Shown here in pieces: positions 18,461 to 26,726 of a stretch of DNA of 64,000 bases. Where the stretch lies: NCBI GenBank assembly GCA_021819245.1, contig JAKARI010000009.1:17973-81972 (forward strand), in the 5' to 3' direction. Numbering within the stretch: position 1 is the first letter of the stretch; each line of letters starts with the position of its first letter. A model generated the notes under the pieces. That model had not been told where the DNA came from and made no database searches. It was given only the letters and a program-made list of their open reading frames with translations. Both the position numbers and the translations under genes were made by a program. The stretch comes from Pseudomonadota bacterium (GTDB lineage Bacteria > Pseudomonadota > Gammaproteobacteria > Acidiferrobacterales > Acidiferrobacteraceae).

Positions 18461-20787
18461 ACACAAAAATCTCGGCGCTCACGGTGAGCGTGACGTGGCT
18501 TGGGGCCATGGCGATATTGGCGGCGGTGATTGCCGGCACCGGGCGTTTTGGCGAAAGCCTGACGGCGTTTCTACCGCGGTCGGGCAGCACCGTACAGCGG
18601 GCGCTCGTGCAGGGGCTGCACACAGGGGAGGCCGCGCACATCCTTTTGCTTGCGATTCGCGGCGGGACCGGCTCGGAGCGCGCGCACGTTTCACGGGTGC
18701 TCGCCCGCGAACTGGGCCGTGATACCGGGGAGTTTTCCCTCGTGGCCAACGGCGGGCAGGGAATGGCGCAGGGCCTTGCGGCCTTTGTGTTTGCGCATCG
18801 CTACCAATTGGCGCCGCGGACGTCGTGGACGGTCCGGGCCTTGCGCCATGATTTGCGCCGCGATCTCGCCATTCTTGAGTCCCCGGCGGGTTTAAGCGCA
18901 GGCAGGATGCTGGCCGATCCCACGGGCGCGTTCATGGCCGCCGCCCGGCCCTGGGAGCGCGTGCGCGGTCCGCGTGTACGCCACGGCGTATGGGTCTCAC
19001 GCCATGGCCGCTCGGCGCTGTTGCTCCTAAAGACGCGCGCATCCGGGTTCGCGGTCGGCCCGCAGCGTAGGGCCTTGGAGAGGATCCGCACCGGGTTTGC
19101 GCACGCGGCGCGCGGCACGGCGCTTGCGCTCACCATCGGTGGTACCGGCGCGATCACCGTGGCGGCAAACGACAAAGTGGCAGACAGCGCCAAGGTCCTT
19201 ACGATCATCGATCTTGTGCTGGTGACCGGGATCTTGGGGTTCGTCTATCGCTCCGTGCCGCCGCTTGCGGCAAGCCTGGTACCGCTCGTGACCGGGGCTC
19301 TGTGTGCCACTGCCATCACCGGTCTTGTGTTCGGACGGCTTGCAATCACCACCCTGGGTTTTGGAACCATGCTGATCGGCGTGGCGATGGACTATCCCAC
19401 CTATGTGCTTTTGCATGTCCGCCCCGGAGAGCATGTCTCGCGCGCGGCGCGCCGCGTGGGGCGCGCCTTGGGGCTTGCGATGGCGGCCATGGTAATGGGA
19501 TTTTCCACCATGATGGGCTCGCACCTCGCCGGTCTTGTGCAGCTTGGCGTGTTTGCCGCCATCGGGCTTGTGGCGGCAGCCGCCGCGGCGCGCTACATCC
19601 TGCCGTTTATGATGCCGGCATGGCAGCCGACCGCTGATCTTGGCGCCTGGGATGCGCGCGCGGCACGGTTTTCCGCGGGGCTGCGCCGCATGCGCGCAGG
19701 CGTCGTGGTCGTGGCGCTGGCCGCCGGCGGCATGCTCTGGGCGCGCGGTCCGCGGGTGTGGGACAATCACCTGTCGGCCTTGAGTCCGGCGTCGCATGCC
19801 CTGATGCGCAAGACCGGGCGGTTGAGTCACGCATTCGGCGTGCCGGGGCTGTCGTCGCTCGTGGTCGTTGTGGCGGCAGACCGCGAGCAGGCGCTCTCAC
19901 GGAGCGCGGCCCTGCAACCGGTGCTGGCGGGATTGCGCCACGCAGGCGCGCTCGGGGGCTATCAGATGGCGGCCCAATACCTGCCGAGCCGGGCCGTGCA
20001 GAGGCGGCGCCTGCAGGCCTTGCCGAGGTCTTCGGTCCTGCGCCGAAGGCTGCGTGCGGCGGCTGCGGGCCTGCCGTTTCGCCGCCGGGCGTTTCGGGCC
20101 TTCATCACGGCCGTGGCGCGGGCCCGGCATGCCCCCCTGCTCGTACCTGCGGATGTGCCCGCAGCGGTCCGCGCGCGGGTCGATGATCTGCTCATGCGTG
20201 TCCATGGCCGCGGGGTGGCGTTCGTGCAGGTAACGGATGTGCGCAAGGCGCGTCGTGTGGCCCAGGCGATTGCCGCAAGCAAGGTCGCGGGCGTTCATTA
20301 TGTCGTCGTCAAGCGGGCCGTGGGGCGTCTTTTGGCGCGCTATCGCGCGGCGCTATTGCGCCATGCGCTCATCGCCGGCGCGCTCATGGCGGTGGTCATT
20401 GCCATCGGTCTGCGATCCCTGCGCGAGGCCGCGCGCCTGGTGCTGCCGATGGCGGCGGCGATCGTGACCGCCTGCGCGCTTTTGGTGGCGACAGGCCCGG
20501 GCCTGACCCTTTTGAACCTTGTCGCCTTGTTGCTTATCGCGGGCCTATGCATGGGTTACGCCTTGTTTCTGGGGGACAACGGCCTGGTGCCCGAGCGCCG
20601 GGGGCTTGCGCCCTGGGTGTGCGCTGCGGCCACCATAACCGGGTTCGGGGTCTTGGCATCGGCGCCGGTGGCGATGCTGCGCTCGGTGGGGGTGACGGTA
20701 AGCGCAGGGGCGCTGCTGGCGCTCATTTTTACCGCGGCGTGGTCGGCGCGTCGCACCCCACCGGTTGCGGGGGGGCCGCATGGATAG
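18457..20787 (+). CDS. MMPL-family exporter
   Basis: 776 residues, GTG start coupled to the upstream stop. Layout of a half-duplicated RND/MMPL exporter: helix 1 (about 7-27), a large periplasmic loop, a five-helix block (about 245-385) with GTMLIGVAMDYPTYVLLH, a second loop, then another helix block (about 630-765). Clusters with LolA-like and ketosynthase genes use these proteins to move polyene lipids from the inner membrane. In the second half the corresponding helix reads IAGLCMGYALFLGDNG, also with an acidic residue, consistent with proton coupling. The 3' end overlaps the ketosynthase start by eight bases. Confidence 0.92.
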   Translation: MNTKISALTVSVTWLGAMAILAAVIAGTGRFGESLTAFLPRSGSTVQRALVQGLHTGEAAHILLLAIRGGTGSERAHVSRVLARELGRDTGEFSLVANGGQGMAQGLAAFVFAHRYQLAPRTSWTVRALRHDLRRDLAILESPAGLSAGRMLADPTGAFMAAARPWERVRGPRVRHGVWVSRHGRSALLLLKTRASGFAVGPQRRALERIRTGFAHAARGTALALTIGGTGAITVAANDKVADSAKVLTIIDLVLVTGILGFVYRSVPPLAASLVPLVTGALCATAITGLVFGRLAITTLGFGTMLIGVAMDYPTYVLLHVRPGEHVSRAARRVGRALGLAMAAMVMGFSTMMGSHLAGLVQLGVFAAIGLVAAAAAARYILPFMMPAWQPTADLGAWDARAARFSAGLRRMRAGVVVVALAAGGMLWARGPRVWDNHLSALSPASHALMRKTGRLSHAFGVPGLSSLVVVVAADREQALSRSAALQPVLAGLRHAGALGGYQMAAQYLPSRAVQRRRLQALPRSSVLRRRLRAAAAGLPFRRRAFRAFITAVARARHAPLLVPADVPAAVRARVDDLLMRVHGRGVAFVQVTDVRKARRVAQAIAASKVAGVHYVVVKRAVGRLLARYRAALLRHALIAGALMAVVIAIGLRSLREAARLVLPMAAAIVTACALLVATGPGLTLLNLVALLLIAGLCMGYALFLGDNGLVPERRGLAPWVCAAATITGFGVLASAPVAMLRSVGVTVSAGALLALIFTAAWSARRTPPVAGGPHG

Positions 20788-21976
20788 CCGTCTTGCCATG
20801 ACCCGGTACACGCTGACCACCGCCTTCGGCCGGGGGCTTTCGGCCAATCGCGCGGGGCTTTTGAGCGGACGGTCGGTCTTGTCCCGGCATATTCTTGCGG
20901 ATGGGACCGGGTGCGCGGTAGGCCGTGTCGCGGGTCTCGAGGGTGTGGGCCTGCCCGGCGCGCTTGCGCGGTACGATTGCCGCAATAATCGATTGGTGCA
21001 GTATGCCCTCGAGGCGGATGGATTCGCGTCGGCGGTGGCGGCCGCCGTGCGCACCCTGGGGGCCGAAGGCATCGGCGTGGTGATCGGCACGAGCACCTCA
21101 GGGATCGCCGCCACCGAGGCCGCCTACCGCTCGCCCCGGTTTGCGGAACACAGCGTACTGCCTGCCGATTTTCCCTACCGCGAGACCCATAATGTCTTTT
21201 CCTGCGGCGATTTCACGCGCCGCTTACTCGGCGTGCGGGGCCCGGCGCTGGTGGTATCGACCGCGTGCTCGTCGAGCGCCAAGGCCTTCGCCACCGCCGC
21301 GCGGTTGATCGCATCCGGGGTGTGCCGGGCGGTGGTCGTAGGCGGCGTAGACAGCCTGTGCGATACCACGCTCTACGGGTTTCATGCCTTAAACCTCTTG
21401 GCGCGGGGGGACCCCAGGCCGTTTGGCGCCGATCGCGATGGCATCGGCATCGGCGAAGCGGCGGGTTTCGCGCTGCTGGGGCCGGCCGATCTGTTTGGCA
21501 AAGACGCGCCCTTGCGGCTCGCGGCCGCCGGGGAAAGTGCCGACGCCTATCATATGACGGCCCCGCACCCCGAGGCGCGCGGCGCCGTCATGGCGCTTGC
21601 AGGCGCGCTCGCGGGCGCCGGCTGGCGACCGGAGACGGTCGACTATGTGCACCTGCATGGGACCGGAACGGCGCACAATGATGCCGCTGAGGATCTCGCG
21701 CTGACCACCGTCGGGCTTGCCGCGGTTCCGGCAAGCTCCACCAAGGGTGCCATCGGTCACACGCTGGGGGCGGCCGGGATATGCGGCGTGGTGTTTGCGG
21801 CCTTGGCCATGGAGGAAAACCTTCTGCCGGGGACGGCCAATACCCGCGTGCCGGATCCACGGTTCCGGTCACGCCTGCTGCTCTCCGGTGAATCCGGCAG
21901 TATCCGTCGCGCCCTGGTCAACACGTTTGGCTTTGGCGGCAGCAACTGTTGCCTTGCGCTCGCGTGGGACGCATGA
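20780..21976 (+). CDS. FabF-like beta-ketoacyl-ACP synthase
   Basis: 398 residues from the ATG at 20780; an in-frame TTG at 20765 is less likely. The Cys-His-His triad is intact: VVSTACSSSAKAF (Cys about 158), HGTGTAHND and TKGAIGHTLGAAG. Condenses malonyl-ACP with the growing chain. It is coupled at both ends, to the MMPL gene (eight-base overlap) and to the chain-length-factor-like gene (ATGA), which points to a KS-CLF heterodimer as known for aryl-polyene synthesis. Confidence 0.93.
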   Translation: MDSRLAMTRYTLTTAFGRGLSANRAGLLSGRSVLSRHILADGTGCAVGRVAGLEGVGLPGALARYDCRNNRLVQYALEADGFASAVAAAVRTLGAEGIGVVIGTSTSGIAATEAAYRSPRFAEHSVLPADFPYRETHNVFSCGDFTRRLLGVRGPALVVSTACSSSAKAFATAARLIASGVCRAVVVGGVDSLCDTTLYGFHALNLLARGDPRPFGADRDGIGIGEAAGFALLGPADLFGKDAPLRLAAAGESADAYHMTAPHPEARGAVMALAGALAGAGWRPETVDYVHLHGTGTAHNDAAEDLALTTVGLAAVPASSTKGAIGHTLGAAGICGVVFAALAMEENLLPGTANTRVPDPRFRSRLLLSGESGSIRRALVNTFGFGGSNCCLALAWDA

Positions 21977-22779
21977 CGACGTATATCGCCGGATGGGGTG
22001 TATTGGGGCCGGGGTTGCCGGATGCGCGGGCCGCGCGCGCCGTCCTATTAGGTGAACGGCCCTACCGGGATGAGGGGGTGCGCCCGCCTGTCGTCGAGGG
22101 GCTCTCCGCCAATGAGGCGCGGCGCTGTCCGACCTCGGCCCGCTATGCCCTGGATGTCGGATGGCAGGCCCTGCGCGATGCCGGCTGGGATCCGGCCGGG
22201 GTGGTGACGGTATTGGCCTCCGCCAGCGGCGATCTCGAGATCGCCGACAAGAATTGTCAGGCGCTGGCGAGGTCCGAGATCGCATTGTCGCCGACGCTCT
22301 TTCATAACTCCGTGCATAATGCCGCCGGGGGCTACTGGGGGATCGCCACCGCCTCGCAGGCGTCGACCACGAGCCTGTCTGCCTATGATGCGAGCTTCGC
22401 GGCCGGCCTGCTCGAGGCCTTGACCACGGTGGCCCCTGGCCGGCGGTGCCTGCTCATGGCCTATGACTTCCCGGCGCCCGCCGCGTTCGCCGCGGCCCGC
22501 CGGATCAGCGCGCCCTTTGCCGTGGCCCTGGCCCTGACCGCGGACCGGCCCGCCGGACCGTGCGCGTCGCTATCGTGGCAGTGGACGCGGTGCGATCAGG
22601 CGGTCGTCTTCGCCGGCATGACGGATGCCGCGCTCGAGGCCCTGCGCGTGGGCAATTCCGCGGCGCGCAGCCTGCCGCTTTTGCAGGGGCTCAGCGAGCG
22701 GCGCGCGACGACCTTGTCGTGGGCCGATGCCGCGGACATGGACTGGGGGTTGTGCGTCACCCTGTCGTTTGCGCCCTGA
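21973..22779 (+). CDS. Chain-length-factor-like ketosynthase N-terminal domain protein
   Basis: 268 residues, start ATG at 21973 overlapping the ketosynthase stop. It matches the short ketosynthase-like family (Ketoacyl-synt_2 type) by HNSVHNAAGGYWGIATASQASTTSLSAYDASFAAGLLEAL (Asn/Gly-rich then small residues, about 102-140). At the place of the catalytic Cys there is Ser/Thr, and the later His motifs are absent, so it cannot condense on its own. In aryl-polyene systems such proteins pair with an active KS and set chain length. Last gene of the run; a candidate imperfect hairpin lies in the 184 bases that follow. Confidence 0.85.
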   Translation: MTTYIAGWGVLGPGLPDARAARAVLLGERPYRDEGVRPPVVEGLSANEARRCPTSARYALDVGWQALRDAGWDPAGVVTVLASASGDLEIADKNCQALARSEIALSPTLFHNSVHNAAGGYWGIATASQASTTSLSAYDASFAAGLLEALTTVAPGRRCLLMAYDFPAPAAFAAARRISAPFAVALALTADRPAGPCASLSWQWTRCDQAVVFAGMTDAALEALRVGNSAARSLPLLQGLSERRATTLSWADAADMDWGLCVTLSFAP

Positions 22780-22963
22780 CACCCGTTCGAGTCCGGACGG
22801 CCCTTGAAGCGGGCGGCGTCGGGCCCCATGGGAGCGAGGGATACTGTGCCCCGAGCCTTTGCCCGCTCGCACGCCCTGGCGACGGTATCCTGAAGGCCCC
22901 GACCCGTGACGGCGGGGGTGAGGCGAGGGCCTTGGTGGGCCCCCTCGGTGCCCCAGCCTCCCT

Positions 22964-23248
22964 TCAATGACGGCCCTTGACGGCATGCCAGAAGGCAAGG
23001 CCGCCCGCCTTGGCGGCATGTCCGATGGCGAGTCCCGCCTTTTTGGCCTCGCGCCCGACCTTGCGGGCGGCCGTGCCCAAGGCGTGGCCGACATGGCGCG
23101 CATCGTGCCGGATACCGGCGGAGGCGCTGGGGCTTGCCGCGACGAGCGGCGCCAGGATGGCACCCGCGAGCACAAGGCTACGCAGGGTCGCGCGGGTCCG
23201 TTTCGGGCGATGCACGCGCGGGGCGCGAGCGGGCGGAGGGGCAGGCAT
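22964..23248 (-). CDS. Small basic exported protein
   Basis: 94 residues. After a basic N-terminus a signal peptide (LRSLVLAGAILAPLVAASPSASA) ends near residue 44. The mature 50 residues are a chain of amphipathic helices rich in His, Lys and Gly-Ala (RHVGHALGTAARKVGREAKK), repeating roughly every 11 residues. Similar short periplasmic proteins exist in many proteobacteria without assigned function. A -10-like TACACT lies at 23282-23287 on the minus strand, giving a leader of about 27 bases. It converges on the polyene cluster, so it is not part of it. Confidence 0.6.
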   Translation of the reverse strand: MPAPPPARAPRVHRPKRTRATLRSLVLAGAILAPLVAASPSASAGIRHDARHVGHALGTAARKVGREAKKAGLAIGHAAKAGGLAFWHAVKGRH

Positions 23249-23601
23249 GGTGACGGAAAACCTTTACGGGAGTGTGCGGTCAGTGTAGCAAATTTCGTGC
23301 GGGCAAGGGACGGTCGACCGATCGGAAGATTCTTGCGGGCCCAGCGCAAAATGGTTATGGTGATCCGACCAGGCCCCGGGATGGCGTGGTGTGTGACGCC
23401 AAAGGCCCCGTCTGTTGTGGGGGTGGGCCCTGGCACGGCGCCGATGGCCGGTTCGTGGTGGGGGGCCGGCGGACCCGCGGTCTGGGAGATGGCATCATGA
23501 AGATAACATGCGCAACGAGAGAGGAGGAGCGGGGATCGGGGCGGCATGCGCCGCCGGGCCATCCTACCCCGGCATGAGGCCGGGGCTCCCCGCGCATCGC
23601 G
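23249..23601. other. Intergenic region before the alcohol dehydrogenase
   Basis: It holds the -10-like element for the small basic protein near its left end. Otherwise I see no gene, repeat or clear promoter. Confidence 0.45.
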
Positions 23602-24618
23602 ATGACACAACCGATTCAAGCCTGGGCCGCACCGGGGCCCGCCAGGCCTTTTGAGCGCTTTTCTTACGATCCGGGGGCGCTCAAGGCCGATGAGGTCGAG
23701 ATTCAGGTCGAATATTGCGGCCTGTGTCATTCAGATTTGTCGATGTGGACAAACGAGTGGGGTCTATCCACCTATCCGTTGGTGCCGGGTCACGAGGTGG
23801 TCGGCCGTATCGTGGCGCGGGGTGCCGAGGTCCGCGGGCTTGCCGATGGCGACCGTGTCGGCCTGGGGTGGTTTGCGCGCAGCTGCATGCATTGTGCACA
23901 GTGCCTGGCCGGAGACCACCATCTGTGCGCCCGGGCCGAGGCGACGATCGTCGGCCGTCACGGCGGTTTTGCCCAACGCGTGCGCTGCCACTTCGCCTGG
24001 GCGGTGCGCCTGCCGGCGGCCTTGCCGTCGGCCTCGAGCGGGCCGCTTTTTTGCGGCGGTATAACGGTATTTAGTCCGCTCATGGAATGGGGCGTAAGCC
24101 CCACCGATCGCGTCGGGGTCGTGGGCATCGGCGGCCTGGGCCATCTGGCCTTACAATACCTGCGCGCTTGGGGCTGTCACGTGACGGCCTTTACCTCGCA
24201 GGCCGGCAAGGCCGCGGATCTCCAGTCCCTGGGGGCGCATCGGGTCGTGGCGAGCGGAGATGATCGCGCCTTGGCAGGGCTTGCCGGCACCCTTGACCTC
24301 CTGCTGGTTGCGACCAGCGCGCCGCTCGATTGGGCGCGCTATATGACGACCCTGGCGCCACGCGGGCGCCTGCATTTCGTGGGGGCGGTCCTTGCGCCTC
24401 TCAATATCGGCGCGTTTAGCCTCATAAGCGGGCAGAAGTCGGTATCCGGATCGCCCTTAGGGCGCATCAGCACGATTGCGCGCATGCTCGATTTTTCCGA
24501 GCGCCACAAGGTCGCGCCGGTCGTCGAACACTTTCCGATGAGTCGCGTAAACGATGCACTGGCCCATCTGCAGTCGGGCAAGGCGCGCTATCGGATCGTC
24601 TTAAAGCCGGATTTCTAG
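23602..24618 (+). CDS. Zinc-dependent alcohol dehydrogenase (CAD/YahK-like MDR family)
   Basis: 338 residues. Catalytic zinc ligands: CGLCHSD (first Cys, about 39), GHEVVG (His-Glu) and LFCGG (third Cys). Structural zinc: four Cys in CMHCAQCLAGDHHLC. The nucleotide fold has GIGGLGHLALQYL. This is the cinnamyl-alcohol-dehydrogenase-like branch, usually NADPH-dependent aldehyde reductases with wide specificity. It is upstream of luxR on the same strand with 160 bases between, so it is probably transcribed separately. The true substrate cannot be read from sequence. Confidence 0.92.
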   Translation: MTQPIQAWAAPGPARPFERFSYDPGALKADEVEIQVEYCGLCHSDLSMWTNEWGLSTYPLVPGHEVVGRIVARGAEVRGLADGDRVGLGWFARSCMHCAQCLAGDHHLCARAEATIVGRHGGFAQRVRCHFAWAVRLPAALPSASSGPLFCGGITVFSPLMEWGVSPTDRVGVVGIGGLGHLALQYLRAWGCHVTAFTSQAGKAADLQSLGAHRVVASGDDRALAGLAGTLDLLLVATSAPLDWARYMTTLAPRGRLHFVGAVLAPLNIGAFSLISGQKSVSGSPLGRISTIARMLDFSERHKVAPVVEHFPMSRVNDALAHLQSGKARYRIVLKPDF

Positions 24619-24680
24619 GGAACCGGAAGGGACGAGGGCGCGAGGCCGGGCTTGGGATTGGATCTGGTCCAAATTTAAAA

Positions 24681-24700
24681 ATACGGGGAATTCCCCGTAT
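24681..24700. promoter_or_regulatory. Perfect 20-bp palindrome, lux-box candidate
   Basis: ATACGGGGAATTCCCCGTAT is identical to its reverse complement and lies 79 bases before the luxR ATG at 24779. LuxR proteins bind 20-bp (sometimes 18-bp) palindromes near promoters, so both length and place fit. It is flanked on the left by the AT-rich AAATTTAAAA. Autoregulation of luxR is the simplest reading. Confidence 0.7.
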
Positions 24701-24778
24701 TGTGCAGGGGTATACCCGATGATAAGGTAAAACGATCGTCCGCTTATGGGGGCGTGTCGATCTGTCGGGGTTTCCGGT

Positions 24779-25546
24779 ATGCACAAAAGACTGGCGCGTC
24801 TGTCGAAGCCGGATCTGTTGAATGTCGCCGAGATCGCCCATCGTACGGCGAGCGCCGGCAGCAGGGAGGCGGCGACGGGGGTGTTTCAGTCGCTATGCGG
24901 CTTACTGCCGGTACGCGGGGTGGTATGCGTGCGGGCGCGCTGGGACGCCGATGGCGGGATCCGCGATATTCGTCAGCTCCTCAATTTCGGCTACCCGCCC
25001 GAGTGGCTGGACTTGTACCGTGAACGGCGCTACGACCGGGTGGACCCGGTGCTCCGCGCCTATCGGTCCGGGGAGTACGTCCAGATCTGGTCGCAGGCCT
25101 TTCGAGGTGCGCGCTCGGCTGCGGAATATTCCTTTATCGAGGCCTGCACGGCGTTCGGCCTGTGCGAAGGCCTGACCGTGGGGCAGATCGGCGCGGACGG
25201 ATGCGGCAGCGTGGTGTCGTTCTGGGGTCATGGGCTGGGGCAGGTCGCGCGCCATCGCACGGTCATCGAGTGTCTGGCGCCCGGTCTGCACGATCTCTTG
25301 CTGCGATTGTCCGAACCGGGCGCCGGGGCGCACGATGGCGGCAAGGGTCTGACGGCGCGCGAACAGGAGATGCTGTATTGGGCGAGCCTGGGCAAGACGA
25401 CCTGGGAGATCGGCCGGATCACCGGTATTCGCGAGCGCACGGTCATGTTTCATATGGGCAACGCGATGCACAAGCTGGAGGCGCGCAATCGCGCTCAGGC
25501 GATCGCCAAGGCGGCACTGCTCGGGCTGTTGGCGCATCCGCCTTAA
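24779..25546 (+). CDS. LuxR-family quorum-sensing regulator
   Basis: 255 residues from ATG 24779 (an ATG at 24746 is in frame). The autoinducer-binding domain has W-x3-Y-x8-D-P and a Trp 15 residues after the Asp (EWLDLYRERRYDRVDPV... QIW), exactly the spacing of TraR Trp57, Tyr61, Asp70 and Trp85. The C-terminal helix-turn-helix reads LTAREQEMLYWASLGKTTWEIGRITGIRERTV. It should bind an acyl-homoserine-lactone-type signal and then DNA. It is convergent with the LuxI-like gene and the two 3' ends overlap by 104 bases. The palindrome upstream is its likely operator. Confidence 0.93.
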   Translation: MHKRLARLSKPDLLNVAEIAHRTASAGSREAATGVFQSLCGLLPVRGVVCVRARWDADGGIRDIRQLLNFGYPPEWLDLYRERRYDRVDPVLRAYRSGEYVQIWSQAFRGARSAAEYSFIEACTAFGLCEGLTVGQIGADGCGSVVSFWGHGLGQVARHRTVIECLAPGLHDLLLRLSEPGAGAHDGGKGLTAREQEMLYWASLGKTTWEIGRITGIRERTVMFHMGNAMHKLEARNRAQAIAKAALLGLLAHPP

Positions 25547-26156
25547 GCCACTCGCGAAATCGCGTAGGGCAGCTTACGGCCTGCTGCTCGAAGTCCTCGC
25601 GGTCGAGTCGCGCGGCAAGGCATGCGGGGCCCGCCCCCAGGCGCCGCGCGGGGCCGATGGGGACGCAGGGCAGCCCGCGCCGGCGCAGATGGCGGAGATA
25701 GCGCGCCTCGACGACGAGATAGAGAAACCGCACCCCGTGGACGCAGGCCCAGCGATAAACCGCCTTGTACAAGAGGTCCGAGACCAGCAAGGGGCGGGGT
25801 GTTTTGATAACGCCCGGGCGTGTCGTAAGGCGCGTCACCTCGGCATACTCGGGGCCCTTGGGAAGGAGATGGCCCGGCGAAAGCAGCGCGCGAAACTCGT
25901 CATCGAGCATGAACGGGTGCCCGGGCGGGATGAGACGGACGAGGCCCGCGAGGACCCCGTTGGCGGCGAATACGCCTAGGGTGGTCGCGTCCTCGTCGTA
26001 GCGGTCGTATTCCCGGCCGTCGGCGCGCGGCGCAACCCAGCGCAGGGTCTTGCAATAGACCTCGTGGCGGAGTTCGTAGGCCTGATTGCGGTCTTCGCAG
26101 GTCTCGAGGGTGCGGACCGTAAGCCCGCCCTCTTGAAAGGGTGCGATGTCGGCCAT
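25443..26156 (-). CDS. LuxI-family autoinducer synthase
   Basis: 237 residues from the ATG at 26156, which has AGGAGAT seven bases before it. The family's invariant residues occur with the right spacing: Arg30, Tyr34 (Phe28 in the standard numbering), Trp40, Asp51, Asp54, Arg74, Glu106 and Arg109. LuxI enzymes join an acyl chain from acyl-ACP to the amino group of S-adenosylmethionine and release an acyl-homoserine lactone. The C-terminal 35 residues beyond the core are Pro/Arg/Cys rich and overlap luxR on the other strand. An exosortase-associated acyltransferase is the alternative family, less likely beside a LuxR with an intact ligand pocket. Confidence 0.88.
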   Translation of the reverse strand: MADIAPFQEGGLTVRTLETCEDRNQAYELRHEVYCKTLRWVAPRADGREYDRYDEDATTLGVFAANGVLAGLVRLIPPGHPFMLDDEFRALLSPGHLLPKGPEYAEVTRLTTRPGVIKTPRPLLVSDLLYKAVYRWACVHGVRFLYLVVEARYLRHLRRRGLPCVPIGPARRLGAGPACLAARLDREDFEQQAVSCPTRFREWLKADAPTARAVPPWRSPERDCAPPACASRCPYET

Positions 26157-26387
26157 CGTGATCTCCTGTCGGCGGATACGTGAGAAATACCCCAAAACGG
26201 TCCGCCGGGGACCTGTCGGATCATACAGATACGGGATCCCATCAGGGGAAAACGGCGAGGTCCCCAGGCCCGCGGCGCGGCCGGTCGCCGGGGCCTTGCG
26301 CATGTCGGTGCATCGGGTCCGGTTGATGTCACGGGGCCGATGGTTTCGGGCGGGACAGGCGGCAGGCCTTTTCGCTAGAATGGCGCC
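26157..26387. other. Region upstream of the luxI-like gene
   Basis: It contains ATACGGGATCCCAT (26229-26242), which shares ATACGGG with the palindrome before luxR but lacks a matching second half. It may be a weak LuxR site for the synthase gene or coincidence. No gene seen. Confidence 0.3.
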
Positions 26388-26726
26388 ATGCAACCACGCG
26401 CGCTCCAACCGGTGGCCGGACCCCATCCGACCTACGACAGAAGACACGGATCGCCGATCTGCCAATCGCGGCACAGGGATGGCCCATGCGGCCGGGGCGC
26501 AGCCCGTGTGTGGCCACGCATCCCCACCGGTACCGCTGCCCGGCGCCATCGCCGCATGGGGGGCCGGGCCGCCGCCGGCTGGGAGGCCGCCTGGCCTGAC
26601 GCCAGGCGCCTTGCGGTCAAGGCGCGCCGTGCCCTGCATGGCCCCGCGGGCATCGCGCAGCGCGCGAGGGTTCCCATGTCCGCGGCGGCGCACCCCGTGC
26701 TGGCGCATCGCCCGGGGTGGCCATGA
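26388..26726 (+). CDS. Doubtful small ORF, 112 aa
   Basis: I do not recognise this protein. In its favour: a TAGAAT box just before the ATG, third-position GC in line with real genes, and a stop (ATGA at 26723) overlapping the start of the next gene as in coupled pairs. Against it: Arg/Pro/Gly-rich composition typical of shadow frames, and no ribosome site. It may be only the leader of the next gene. Confidence 0.25.
   Translation: MQPRALQPVAGPHPTYDRRHGSPICQSRHRDGPCGRGAARVWPRIPTGTAARRHRRMGGRAAAGWEAAWPDARRLAVKARRALHGPAGIAQRARVPMSAAAHPVLAHRPGWP

Noticed and set aside
19027..19830. 267-aa minus-strand frame inside the MMPL gene
   Set aside because: His/Arg/Gly-rich antisense of transmembrane codons; no ribosome site or homology signal.
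22570..23730. 386-aa minus-strand frame over the CLF-like gene and following region
   Set aside because: Pro/Arg-rich shadow with no motif; it crosses both a recognised gene on the other strand and the small basic protein in another frame.
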